Below the pieces are notes generated by a model, which did no database searches, was not told where the DNA came from, and was given only the letters and a program-made list of their open reading frames with translations. From contig CANGZD010000002.1 in NCBI GenBank assembly GCA_947458875.1, forward strand, positions 62,001 through 126,000: a stretch of DNA of 64,000 nucleotides, read 5' to 3'. Source of the stretch: Sphingobacteriaceae bacterium. GTDB lineage: Bacteria > Bacteroidota > Bacteroidia > Sphingobacteriales > Sphingobacteriaceae. The position numbers and the translations under genes were made by a program. Shown here piece after piece: positions 46,961-55,520 of this stretch; the first letter of the stretch is position 1, and every line of letters begins with the position of its first letter.

Positions 46961-48367
46961 TTAGCTGATGCTAAAAGCTTTCATCTTGTTGTACAGGGTT
47001 TTTCGGTCAATCTTCAGAATTTCGGCTGCTTTGGTTTTATTGAACCTTACTTCTTTCAAAACATTCATGATGGTCTCGTACTCTGCTACATGGGCAATGT
47101 TTTTTAAATCAGCAGATGCAGTAGAGGGAGGAGTTGGGATCTTTGTTTCAAACGATCGTGAACTCTGTGAAGCAGCAGAAATTTCTAGTGGGAGATCTTT
47201 TACCTGTATCCAATCGCTTTGGCTCAGTAAAGCTGCTCTGCGTACTACATTTTTGAGCTCCCGGATATTGCCCGGCCAGTTGTAGGCTTTAAACTGTGCA
47301 ATCACTTCTTCAGAAAATCCGCTGATTTCTTTATGTAATTCTTGTTTCGCTGCTTGCAGGAAATGATTGGCAAAAAGCATCAGGTCATCGCCACGTTCTC
47401 TTAATGCAGGCAGGTGGATCATAAATTCATTAAAACGATAATACAGATCTTCTCTGAAACGGCCTTCGGCAATGGCCTGAGGCAGGTTTTCGTTGGTGGC
47501 TACAATGATCCTCACATCCAGTTCGAGCTCTTTGGTGCCGCCAATTCTTCTTACTTTGCGCTCCTGCACCGTCCGAAGCAGTGCTACCTGACTTTCATAA
47601 CTCAGGTTCCCTATTTCATCTAAAAAAAGCGTGCCTCCATTAGCCAGTTCAAAATGACCGATCTTGGTGCTCAAAGCACCGGTGAAAGCCCCTTTTTCGT
47701 GCCCAAAAAATTCGCTGGCGGCCAATTCTTTTGTAAGCGAACCGCAATCAAGCGCCACAAAGGGTTGGTGTTTCCTTTGACTCTTTAAATGGATGCTTTT
47801 GGCAACAGCTTCTTTACCCGTGCCACTTTCTCCAAATAAAATCACACTGTAATTGGTAGGTGCAACCAGTTCTATTTGTCGCATCAGCTCTTTAGAAACA
47901 GCACTTTCCCCCACAATAAAATCTTCGGGAAGCCCGGAATTTTGACCTTGTTTTTTTGCAGATTGCAGGACAGGGTTTGCAAGGGTCGGTTTTTCTGCCA
48001 AAGCTTCTTGTGTAGACAAGGCCTTATTAATGGTATTTAAAATTTCATTTGGGTAAAGGGGTTTGCTGATGTAATCGTAAGCACCCATTTTAATCAGCTC
48101 TACAGCCAGGCGTATGTCTGAATAAGCCGTAATGATGATGACGCCGGTAGCGGGATAATGGGTTTTGATCTCTTTCAGCATTTCTCTTCCGTCGGTGTCT
48201 TTCAATCTAAAATCGCAGAGCACCAGATTAAAGAAATCTTTCTTGAGAAATTCCATGGCGGTGGCACCACTGTTGGCAGTTTCTACCACAAAACCATTGC
48301 GACTTAAAAATTTAAAAAGTAATTGGCCGATGCTTACTTCATCGTCGATGATTAGGATCTTTTTCAT
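46961..48367 (-). CDS. Sigma-54-dependent response regulator (NtrC family)
   Basis: A 468-residue transcription activator with three domains. The receiver has the phosphoacceptor D52 in LVLCDFRLKDTDG. The AAA+ domain has Walker A GESGTGKEAVAKSIH, the sigma-54 contact loop GAFTGA (in FFGHEKGAFTGALS), Walker B GGTLFLDEIGNL and the RFREDLYYRFNEF motif. The C-terminal Fis-type helix-turn-helix is RFNKTKAAEILKIDRKTLYNKMKAF. It activates sigma-54 promoters on phosphorylation. No partner kinase or rpoN is present in this window, so the signal is unknown. Two small palindromes lie in its upstream region. Confidence 0.95.
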   Translation of the reverse strand: MKKILIIDDEVSIGQLLFKFLSRNGFVVETANSGATAMEFLKKDFFNLVLCDFRLKDTDGREMLKEIKTHYPATGVIIITAYSDIRLAVELIKMGAYDYISKPLYPNEILNTINKALSTQEALAEKPTLANPVLQSAKKQGQNSGLPEDFIVGESAVSKELMRQIELVAPTNYSVILFGESGTGKEAVAKSIHLKSQRKHQPFVALDCGSLTKELAASEFFGHEKGAFTGALSTKIGHFELANGGTLFLDEIGNLSYESQVALLRTVQERKVRRIGGTKELELDVRIIVATNENLPQAIAEGRFREDLYYRFNEFMIHLPALRERGDDLMLFANHFLQAAKQELHKEISGFSEEVIAQFKAYNWPGNIRELKNVVRRAALLSQSDWIQVKDLPLEISAASQSSRSFETKIPTPPSTASADLKNIAHVAEYETIMNVLKEVRFNKTKAAEILKIDRKTLYNKMKAFSIS

Positions 48368-48430
48368 GACAGTCAGCTTTAGTGAACGATATCTTGCAGG
48401 AGCAAGATCAATGAAGATCTGAAGTCTTTT

Positions 48431-48467
48431 AGTAAATATACTAAAAAATTAGTGGTATTTACACTAC
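48431..48467. promoter_or_regulatory. Pair of small palindromes upstream of the NtrC-type regulator gene
   Basis: TAGTAAATATACTA (around 48430-48443) and TAGTGGTATTTACACTA (around 48450-48466) are neighbouring inverted repeats in the 131-bp gap between the enoyl-CoA hydratase stop and the regulator ATG. They could be operators. On the minus strand the second is followed by a T-run and could instead be a weak terminator for the hydratase gene. Confidence 0.35.
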
Positions 48468-48498
48468 TTTTTAAAGATTGAAAAATCCAGAAAGAAGT

Positions 48499-49281
48499 TT
48501 ACTGGCCTTTGAAATCGGCTTTTCTTTTTTCCAGAAATGCAGCTACGCCTTCCTTAAAATCTTCGGTATCAAAGCAACGGGCAAATTGATCAATTTCAGC
48601 TTCAAATCCATTTACGCCATCTTGCAGTGAGGCATTTACTGCTTGAATGGCAGCCCCCAGTGCAAGCGGTGCACGGCTCAATATTTTCCGCATTTTTTCT
48701 GTTGCAGCGCTCATTAAACTTTCTGCGGCCACCACCTGGTTAACCAGGCCATATTGCAGGGCTGTTTCAGCGCCGATCATATCGGCCGTTAAGATCAGAT
48801 CGAGTGCCCGGCCTCTGCCAACCAATTGAGTTAAACGTTGTGTGCCGCCATAACCCGGAATCAAACCTAAGGTTACCTCTGGTAAACCTAATTTGGCCGT
48901 TTCAGCTGCAATGCGGATGTGGCAGGTCATGGCCAGTTCTAAACCTCCACCCAATGCAAATCCATTAATTGCGGCAATAATTGGTTTTTCACTTCCGTGG
49001 ATGATATCGAATACCTTATGATGTCCTTCCTGTGCGAAAACACGTCCCTCATCCTGACTCAAGTCTGCAAATTCAGCAATATCGGCACCGGCTACGAATG
49101 CTTTTGAGCCCGATCCGGTAATGATGATGCCGCCTACCTCTTCATCGCGAAATGCATCAGTAATTGCAAAATGTAATTCTGCGAGTGTAGCTTTATTAAG
49201 TGCATTTAATTTGCTTTCGCGATTAATGGTTAAGTATAAAATGCGCTCTTTCTTTTCGAGGAGGATATTTTCGTAGGTCAT
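48499..49281 (-). CDS. Enoyl-CoA hydratase/isomerase family protein
   Basis: A 260-residue crotonase-fold enzyme. The oxyanion-hole segment KAFVAGADIAEF and the LALGGGLELAMTCHIRIAAETAKLGLPEVTLGLIPGYGGTQRLTQLVG block carry the two catalytic glutamates of classical enoyl-CoA hydratases. It probably hydrates 2-enoyl-CoA in fatty-acid or branched-chain oxidation; a crotonase acting on 3-hydroxybutyryl-CoA is an alternative. It starts 17 bp after a gene for a B12-binding acyl-CoA mutase subunit, which suggests shared acyl-CoA metabolism. Confidence 0.94.
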   Translation of the reverse strand: MTYENILLEKKERILYLTINRESKLNALNKATLAELHFAITDAFRDEEVGGIIITGSGSKAFVAGADIAEFADLSQDEGRVFAQEGHHKVFDIIHGSEKPIIAAINGFALGGGLELAMTCHIRIAAETAKLGLPEVTLGLIPGYGGTQRLTQLVGRGRALDLILTADMIGAETALQYGLVNQVVAAESLMSAATEKMRKILSRAPLALGAAIQAVNASLQDGVNGFEAEIDQFARCFDTEDFKEGVAAFLEKRKADFKGQ

Positions 49282-49298
49282 TTTTAGGAAGATTTAAT

Positions 49299-49706
49299 TT
49301 AAAATTGGCGCTTTTCTGCAGTCCAGGAGCTAATGTATGCAACAATATCTGCAGTGGGCGTGCCCGGGGGGAATAATTTTCCAACTCCCATATCCTGTAA
49401 ATTTTTCATGTCGCTATCAGGAATAATGCCGCCACCGGTCAGTAAAACGTCGTCCAGGCCTTTAGCTTTCATCAATTCAATCAGCTTAGGGAATACCGTC
49501 ATGTGTGCTCCCGAAAGTATAGAAACGCCAATGGCATCTACATCTTCTTGCAGAGCAGTATTTACCACCATTTCCGGGGTCTGGCGCAAACCGGTATAAA
49601 TTACTTCCATGCCGGCGTCACGCAGAGAAGTAGCAATGATGCGGGCTCCACGGTCGTGACCATCCAGGCCAACTTTAGCTACTAAAACACGAACAGGTCT
49701 TTTCAA
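49299..49706 (-). CDS. Stand-alone cobalamin-binding subunit of an acyl-CoA mutase
   Basis: A 135-residue B12-binding domain like the C-terminal part of methylmalonyl-CoA mutase. The base-off/His-on motif is in [11 protein letters not shown] (DxHxxG with H17), followed by [35 protein letters not shown] and [13 protein letters not shown]. As a separate small subunit it needs a large catalytic subunit, as in isobutyryl- or 2-hydroxyisobutyryl-CoA mutases or split methylmalonyl-CoA mutases. That partner is not in this window. It is followed by the enoyl-CoA hydratase gene. Confidence 0.9.
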   Translation of the reverse strand: MKRPVRVLVAKVGLDGHDRGARIIATSLRDAGMEVIYTGLRQTPEMVVNTALQEDVDAIGVSILSGAHMTVFPKLIELMKAKGLDDVLLTGGGIIPDSDMKNLQDMGVGKLFPPGTPTADIVAYISSWTAEKRQF

Positions 49707-49855
49707 AGCATTATTTGTTTGGCTTCAAAAATACTTAAAAAAAACAAAAACGGATTCTCACTGTCAGGCTATCCCCTAAAAAAATCAAATCAAAAACACA
49801 GTATTTTTACTAATTTTAGCCTCTTGTACAATTGATCAGCAAACAATACAAAGCC

Positions 49856-51520
49856 ATGAGTGAAGAGCGGTCCTTAAATTTTTTGGAAGAGATTATTGAG
49901 GAAGATATCAGAAATGCCAAGCACGGAGGCCGGGTACTTACCCGTTTTCCGCCCGAACCGAACGGTTACCTTCACATCGGACATGCTAAATCTATTTGTT
50001 TAAATTTTACGCTGGCTCAAAAATATGGCGGCCAAACAAATCTACGCTTCGATGATACCAACCCGGTAACTGAAGAAACCGAATACGTAGAAAGCATTAA
50101 AAAAGATATTGAGTGGTTGGGGTTTAAATGGGCGCAGGAGCTGTATACTTCTGATTATTTTGATCAGTTGTATGATTTTGCACTTGCCTTGATTAAAAAA
50201 GGCCTCGCTTATGTAGATGACAGTACTGCAGAAGAAATTGCAGCAGGAAAAGGAACGCCGACAGAACCCGGCAAGGCTTCTGTTTATCGGGAGAGAACCG
50301 TTGCGGAGAATCTTCAATTATTTGAGGAAATGAAGGCCGGCAAATATCCCGATGGAGCGAAAGTTTTGCGTGCCAAAATCGACCTGAATTCGCCCAATAT
50401 GCACCTACGCGATCCGCTGATGTATCGCATCAAACATGCGCATCATCACCGTACCGGTGATAAATGGTGTATTTATCCGATGTATGATTTCGCACATGGG
50501 CAAAGCGATGCCATCGAAAAAATCACACATTCAATCTGCACGCTCGAGTTCATTCCCCATCGTCCGCTGTACGACTGGTTTATTGAGCAATTAGAAATTT
50601 TCCCAACTAAACAATATGAATTTGCTCGTTTAAATATCAACTATGCCGTGATGAGCAAACGTAAATTGCTGCAACTAGTAAATGAGCGTTATGTTAACGG
50701 CTGGGACGATCCGCGTATGTTCACCATCAGCGGCTTGCGTCGCCGGGGATATACACCGGCCAGCATTCGTAATTTTTGCGATCGCATTGGGGTGGCTAAA
50801 CGCGAAAACCTCATTGAGATGAGTTTGCTCGAGTTTTGTATTCGTGAAGATTTGAACAAAACCGCCTGGCGCCGAATGGCTGTACTCGATCCGGTTAAAT
50901 TGGTCATTACTAACTATCCAGACGGACAAGAAGAATTACTCCATGGAGAAAATAATCCGGAAGTAGAGGGTGGAGAAGGGGCGAGAAACATTCCATTTAG
51001 TAAAGAATTATGGATTGAACGTGAAGATTTTATGGAAGAAGCACCTAAAAAATTCTTCCGTTTAGCTCCAGGGTTGATGGTGAGGCTGAAACATGCCTAC
51101 ATTATTCAGTGTAATGATTTTGTAAAGGATGCCTCCGGAAAAGTGACCGAAATTCATTGCACGTACATTCCAGCTTCTAAGTCGGGTAGCGATACGAGCG
51201 GCATTAACGTGAAAGGCACCATCCACTGGGTGAGTGTTCCACATGCAAAAACTGCCGAAATCAGGTTATACGATCGACTTTTCCGGGTAGAGGATCCATC
51301 GAGTGAAGAAGGAGATTTTAAGGATTACATCAACCCGGATAGTTTACAGGTCATTCAAAATGCTTACATCGAACCAGACCTGGAAGCTGCAGAAGCAGGT
51401 AAGGGATATCAATTCATCAGAAAGGGTTATTTTACTTTAGATCCTGATACCACCAATCAACACCTGGTATTTAATCGCACCGTTACTTTAAAGGATAATT
51501 GGGCTAAAAAAGCCGACTAA
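49856..51520 (+). CDS. glnS: Glutaminyl-tRNA synthetase
   Basis: GlnRS charges tRNA-Gln directly. The class I signatures are [21 protein letters not shown] (HIGH, residues 40-43) and [11 protein letters not shown] (KMSKS-type). [25 protein letters not shown] and [25 protein letters not shown] are GlnRS-specific. The C-terminal anticodon-binding beta-barrels include [26 protein letters not shown]. The track start at 49832 is a TTG; I use the ATG at 49856 (MSEERSLNF), giving about 554 residues. A hotdog thioesterase gene follows eight bases later. Confidence 0.96.
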   Translation: MSEERSLNFLEEIIEEDIRNAKHGGRVLTRFPPEPNGYLHIGHAKSICLNFTLAQKYGGQTNLRFDDTNPVTEETEYVESIKKDIEWLGFKWAQELYTSDYFDQLYDFALALIKKGLAYVDDSTAEEIAAGKGTPTEPGKASVYRERTVAENLQLFEEMKAGKYPDGAKVLRAKIDLNSPNMHLRDPLMYRIKHAHHHRTGDKWCIYPMYDFAHGQSDAIEKITHSICTLEFIPHRPLYDWFIEQLEIFPTKQYEFARLNINYAVMSKRKLLQLVNERYVNGWDDPRMFTISGLRRRGYTPASIRNFCDRIGVAKRENLIEMSLLEFCIREDLNKTAWRRMAVLDPVKLVITNYPDGQEELLHGENNPEVEGGEGARNIPFSKELWIEREDFMEEAPKKFFRLAPGLMVRLKHAYIIQCNDFVKDASGKVTEIHCTYIPASKSGSDTSGINVKGTIHWVSVPHAKTAEIRLYDRLFRVEDPSSEEGDFKDYINPDSLQVIQNAYIEPDLEAAEAGKGYQFIRKGYFTLDPDTTNQHLVFNRTVTLKDNWAKKAD

Positions 51521-51527
51521 ACATTTC

Positions 51528-51962
51528 ATGGATAATCCAAAGCTCACCTGGCTCAAAGCACACATCGGTAAATCTACCAAAAATAGCCCTTCGCCATTCG
51601 CACATTGGCTGGATGGTATTTTAGAAGAGGTGGAGTTCGGCCAGCTCAGCATCCGTTTCATCGTCAGACCCGATATGACCAACCCTCACAACATGCTTCA
51701 TGGTGGCGTAATTTCGGGTATGTTAGATGATGTAATAGGTACTACGGTGGCTACTTTAGATAAAGATCGGCCCTTTGTTTCCATCAATCTATCGGTAGAT
51801 TTTGTACAGGGAGCCAGAGTTAGCGATGAGGTAATTGCCAAAGCAAAAGTAATCCGCAACGGACGCACCGCCGTTTATGTTCAGGCAGAGCTTTATAACC
51901 AATCTTCAAAATTATTAGCGGTAGCCACCAGTAATTTAGTCGCTGTTCCCCAAAGAGCTTAG
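51528..51962 (+). CDS. PaaI-type hotdog thioesterase
   Basis: A 144-residue single hotdog-fold protein. The helix with the catalytic region is NMLHGGVISGMLDDVIGTTVATL, and the strand part FVSINLSVDFVQGARVSDEVIAKAKVIRNGRTAVYVQAELYN is typical of the PaaI/YdiI group. It would hydrolyse an acyl-CoA or aryl-CoA thioester in the cytoplasm; the substrate is unknown. It begins eight bases after glnS and is probably co-transcribed. A short AGGAT/ATCCT hairpin follows its stop. Confidence 0.88.
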   Translation: MDNPKLTWLKAHIGKSTKNSPSPFAHWLDGILEEVEFGQLSIRFIVRPDMTNPHNMLHGGVISGMLDDVIGTTVATLDKDRPFVSINLSVDFVQGARVSDEVIAKAKVIRNGRTAVYVQAELYNQSSKLLAVATSNLVAVPQRA

Positions 51963-52060
51963 GATTTTTCATCCTCATTTATTATTAATCCAGTAGAAAA
52001 AATATTTCTCTTAAATCTATTTTTTTAATAACTTTACTTATGTAAAATGCTTTCTTGTTA

Positions 52061-52197
52061 GAGCAATTGTGAGGAGGTCTTAATTACTGCGACCCTTAAG
52101 TCTTCAGGCAGATGCGCAAAACTTTTGCGTGGGTGTATGTTGCAAGATGGGTAGTCGCAGTACCTATTCATTCAGCATTATCCACGCAATTTTTTTA
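52061..52197 (+). ncRNA. Candidate structured small RNA (6S-like rod?) upstream of the DUF892 gene
   Basis: The 293-bp gap between two genes holds nested complementary segments. AATTG (52066-52070) pairs with CAATT (52188-52192), next to a T-run. AGGT (52076-52079) pairs with ACCT (52163-52166). ACTGCGACCC (52087-52096) pairs with GGG..GTCGCAGT (52150-52162). TCTT (52102-52105) pairs with AAGA (52145-52148). CGCAAA (52116-52121) pairs with TTTGCG (52125-52130). Together they make a long rod with internal loops and a terminator-like end, in the style of 6S RNA. The strand is inferred from the T-run. I could not match it to a known family, and no clean promoter was seen. Confidence 0.45.
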
Positions 52198-52255
52198 AAA
52201 TTTCTCAAACCCTTTTAATCCCTGGATGTTTTTTCAACACATCAATTTTACACCT

Positions 52256-52804
52256 ATGAAAAATAAAACAGGAAATGCTTCTCAGGGAGAAATGGAAATG
52301 AAAGATTCGGCACTATTTGAATTATTTGTGTCGGAACTCCGAGATATTTATTGGGCAGAAAAACACTTGGTTAAAAATTTGCCTAAAATGGCCAAAGCCG
52401 CTACTTCTGGTGATTTAAGAATGGCTTTTATGGAACATTTAGAAAAAACAGAGCAACAGGTGGAACGTTTGGAAGAGATCTTTCAGGTAATCGATAAAAG
52501 AGCCATCGGAAAGCGATGTGAGGGCATGGATGGAATTGTGGATGAGGGAAAAGAAAAAATTGAAGACACCGAACAAGGTTCCCTGACCCGCGATGCCGGC
52601 CTTATTTCGGCAGGTCAAAAAATTGAACATTACGAGATTGCTACTTATGGTACCTTGAAAACCTTGGCAGCAGTGCTTCAGTTGGATGATGAAATCATCG
52701 ATCTTTTATCGCAGAGTTTAGAAGAAGAAAAATCGGCAGATGTGAAACTCACCGAAATTGCAGAGGGGCATGTAAACGAAGATGCCAGTGAAGAAAAAAG
52801 GTAA
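52256..52804 (+). CDS. DUF892 (YciE/YciF-like) ferritin-fold protein
   Basis: A protein of about 182 residues with the four-helix layout of the DUF892 family. SALFELFVSELRDIYWAEKHLVKNLPKMAKAATSGDLRMAFMEHLEKTEQQVERLEEIF is the characteristic first half. The second half has EHYEIATYGTLKTLAAVLQLDDEIIDLLSQSLEEEKSAD. Glu and His residues in these helices form a di-metal site in relatives. Members are often linked to stress. The track start is ten codons earlier; I prefer MKNKTGNAS. It is flanked by the candidate small RNA upstream and a terminator downstream. Confidence 0.9.
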   Translation: MKNKTGNASQGEMEMKDSALFELFVSELRDIYWAEKHLVKNLPKMAKAATSGDLRMAFMEHLEKTEQQVERLEEIFQVIDKRAIGKRCEGMDGIVDEGKEKIEDTEQGSLTRDAGLISAGQKIEHYEIATYGTLKTLAAVLQLDDEIIDLLSQSLEEEKSADVKLTEIAEGHVNEDASEEKR

Positions 52805-52824
52805 TTCTTATTATAAAAAATCAG

Positions 52825-52853
52825 AAGGCTGTCCTTGGAGATGGCCTTTTTTA
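52825..52853 (+). terminator. Terminator after the DUF892 gene
   Basis: AAGGCTGTC and GATGGCCTT (nine pairs with two G-U, six-base loop) followed by TTTTTTATTT. Its 3' edge touches the stop of the convergent SET-domain gene. Confidence 0.7.
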
Positions 52854-53330
52854 TTTCAAAGCCCTCTGACTTTCGCGGTCCCAATAAACCCGGCTGATAT
52901 AAGGCCGGTATTGTAATTGGGTAACCAAAGGCAAATGAGGGAAACTTCGTATCACATGCCGGCAATTCAGAGCATTACAATTACATTTCATCGACCAAAA
53001 AGGGTCCAGTTCGGTACTGGAATAATCTAAGAAAAGTTCGCTGTGTGCCGGAATGTTGGCCCAGCTCATGATCTCTTTATGCTTGTTAATGAACACATTA
53101 GGGCTGCAAGAATGGTTTAGGAATAGTACCGGACTCTCCGGCTGTGGCACCACCCATTCCCGATCGCCAACTCCGATCCAGTTGGCACCTTGTACCGCAA
53201 ATTCTGGTGTGTATTCATGAAAAATATGCTCGCCATCGAACCGGAATATGATTTGTTTTGGCCTGATGTTGATGGCGGTAAACAAGCCCTTCCCTGCTAC
53301 CGGCGATGCGGAAATGTATAAGTTTTCCAT
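52851..53330 (-). CDS. SET-domain protein (putative lysine methyltransferase)
   Basis: A 159-residue stand-alone SET protein. All core motifs are present. GKGLFTA (residues 13-19) and FLNHSCSPNV (N72-H73-S74-C75, the SAM-binding pseudoknot segment) are clear. The catalytic tyrosine is Y103 in LFLDYS, and a post-SET-like cysteine cluster CNCNALNC (116-123) follows. Bacterial SET proteins are sparse and their substrates are mostly unknown; a protein or peptide lysine is likely. It starts three bases after the GH1-RmlD fusion gene, so it belongs to the sugar-related transcript. That pairing is unusual. Confidence 0.88.
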   Translation of the reverse strand: MENLYISASPVAGKGLFTAINIRPKQIIFRFDGEHIFHEYTPEFAVQGANWIGVGDREWVVPQPESPVLFLNHSCSPNVFINKHKEIMSWANIPAHSELFLDYSSTELDPFWSMKCNCNALNCRHVIRSFPHLPLVTQLQYRPYISRVYWDRESQRALK

Positions 53331-53333
53331 AAT

Positions 53334-55496
53334 TTAATGAATTTGATTTTGGCTGGATGTTTGGATGAAATATTGGTCAAGTGCTTCCTCTAATTTTCCG
53401 AGATTGGCACCTCTTTCAGATACGATCACACTGAACTTTGGTCGAGTGGCCTTGAACCCCAATTCTGAAGCTTTTTTTCTGCTGATTACGTTTCTTGAAA
53501 AGCCCGCCCTTTCGGCCAATTCAGCTGCAAAGTCGGCCCAACTAAGCTTTCCTCGATTCGCCAGATGCCAAATTCCCTGTTCCTCATCTAAAAGCAGATC
53601 TAAGCTCATTTCAACTAATTCAGGAACGTAAGTTGGAGAGATGTAGATGTCGTCAGCAGCTACAAAACTTTCATTTTTATAAAGTGATTGAAGTGCCTGA
53701 TGAGCAAAATTGGCTTCATCCCATGGTCCAAAAAAAGAACTGCTCCGAATAATCAATGCTTTTGGATAAGTTTTTAAGATCCTTTTTTCAGCCAGGGCTT
53801 TGCTGTGGCCATAGATGTTCAAAGGTCTCACCGGATCACTTTCTAAATAGGCCGTTTCTTTGTGCCCACCAAACACCAAATCGCTCGAAAATGTGAGGAA
53901 CTGGATCGCATGCCGGGCACAAATCTTTGCTAAATTTTCTGCCCCCTGCGTGTTGGCCATGAAACAAGATTTGGGATCTTTTTCAGCATGGTCCACATGC
54001 ACATATCCTGCAGTGTTCACTATGGCCCAAGGTTGGTACAATTCTATCATCTTTTCTATCGATTGCGTATCGGTAATATCCAGCTCCTCTCTTCCGCTCA
54101 AATGAAAATCAATCGCCCTCCGTTTGCAAATTCTTGCAAATGCACGGCCCAGTGTTCCATTTTTACCAATAATCAACAAGGGTTTAAACGAAAGGCCGAC
54201 ATGATTATTTTGAATAAGAGATGATTTTTCTGTTCGGGATTGGTGAGCATGCCACCAACCATGCCGGTTTAATACCGGGTGACTACTATTTTCATTATTC
54301 GAGAGCTGTTTTACTAATTTGGCTAGGGCCGTTGGACGGATGGATCCACCGCTACAATCGAATATTCCGGGTTCATAGCTGCCTTTTGGTTCTGTCAGTA
54401 AACGATTCCAACCGAAAGATCCTAATAAAGCCCAGGCGGTCATCGCTTTCATTGGAATTCCTTCTTCTTTTAATTCTATCAAACATTGCCAGTTTTCATC
54501 AAACCATCTGAGTTGTTCTTCGCGTGAGCAGTGTAAATGAATTTCAGTAATCGCCACCTCTTTTTGCAGGTGTTCCCAAGCCTCTTTTACCAGTTTTTTC
54601 AGACCCAGGAACTGCTGCGGACAAGCCCTGATCATTTCCACATCGGCATAACGGTGTATATGATTTGCACCATGGGTATGTAAAGGATAGCGAGATAATT
54701 GCTCGTCGAGGTAACGCTCTGAAGTGATATAATATTTAAAGCCGATGATGTCGGGTTGCTGTTGTTTGTCGGTGAAGAAGTCTACTTCTTTAAGGTCTAA
54801 TCTGATCCAGTTCAGGTAATTCCAGAGTGGGTGTTCAGAACTGATTTTGCCGGCCAATAGGTCAAAGCCCAGCCACCTCCTCTGGTTTTCAAAATGGGCC
54901 TGATAGCTTAATAAATCGGTACTGTGGGTTTTGCCTAAATCTTCGGTCTGAATCCAAATTGCTTGGGGGTTTACCGACCTGATGGCTTCCATTCCCATGA
55001 TACTGGCCTTACATTGATTGATGAGCATTTTTACGAAGCTCAGATCATCCCGCATATGCGGATACCATAAGCCGTAAAGTCCTGAGAATCGGGCAGTGGT
55101 GAGAGGTTCGTTAATGGGAACATAATAATTGATCCAGGGAAAACGCTTGGCGACCTGATGAGCATAGTCCGCAAATTTTTCTGAGAAATCGGGATCGAGT
55201 AGGTGAGTAAATGTCGGCCCACTTCCGTGATGGAGTAATCCCGCAATGGGCTCCAAACCATGCTTTTTTAATTTTAACAGATTTTTTTCAGTGTAATCCC
55301 AATTTTGCCACTCATTTCGACGTTCCTGATGCCTTTCCCATAGAATTGGGTAGCGAATTTTGCTGATGCCCAACCGGGCAATCTGCTCAATGTCTTCTTT
55401 TCTGTTCCAATGGCCGGCATAATCCAGCTGATTAAAATAAATATCACCTACCCGGTTAATGGTACATTCCAGTCCAGCCCAAATTTCCAATTCCAA
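53334..55496 (-). CDS. GH1 glycosidase-like domain fused to RmlD-type sugar-nucleotide reductase
   Basis: A 720-residue two-domain protein without a signal peptide. Residues 1 to about 395 are a GH1-like barrel that keeps both catalytic glutamates: E130 in YVPINEPLT and E319 in VAITEIHLH. Residues from about 438 to 715 are an extended SDR like dTDP-4-dehydrorhamnose reductase, with the nucleotide loop IIGKNGTLGRAF and catalytic Y562/K566 in IYGHSKAL. The barrel may have become a transferase or binding module, because it sits in the cytoplasm beside a nucleotide-sugar enzyme. It lies 24 bp after the glycosyltransferase gene and 3 bp before the SET gene. Confidence 0.9.
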   Translation of the reverse strand: MELEIWAGLECTINRVGDIYFNQLDYAGHWNRKEDIEQIARLGISKIRYPILWERHQERRNEWQNWDYTEKNLLKLKKHGLEPIAGLLHHGSGPTFTHLLDPDFSEKFADYAHQVAKRFPWINYYVPINEPLTTARFSGLYGLWYPHMRDDLSFVKMLINQCKASIMGMEAIRSVNPQAIWIQTEDLGKTHSTDLLSYQAHFENQRRWLGFDLLAGKISSEHPLWNYLNWIRLDLKEVDFFTDKQQQPDIIGFKYYITSERYLDEQLSRYPLHTHGANHIHRYADVEMIRACPQQFLGLKKLVKEAWEHLQKEVAITEIHLHCSREEQLRWFDENWQCLIELKEEGIPMKAMTAWALLGSFGWNRLLTEPKGSYEPGIFDCSGGSIRPTALAKLVKQLSNNENSSHPVLNRHGWWHAHQSRTEKSSLIQNNHVGLSFKPLLIIGKNGTLGRAFARICKRRAIDFHLSGREELDITDTQSIEKMIELYQPWAIVNTAGYVHVDHAEKDPKSCFMANTQGAENLAKICARHAIQFLTFSSDLVFGGHKETAYLESDPVRPLNIYGHSKALAEKRILKTYPKALIIRSSSFFGPWDEANFAHQALQSLYKNESFVAADDIYISPTYVPELVEMSLDLLLDEEQGIWHLANRGKLSWADFAAELAERAGFSRNVISRKKASELGFKATRPKFSVIVSERGANLGKLEEALDQYFIQTSSQNQIH

Positions 55497-55520
55497 ATCT
55501 TTTATTCGTTTATGAATGAA

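Noticed and set aside
46961-48367. Sigma-54 promoters controlled by the NtrC-type regulator
   Set aside because: I looked at the adjacent leaders for a convincing GG-N10-GC type element and saw none that I could support.
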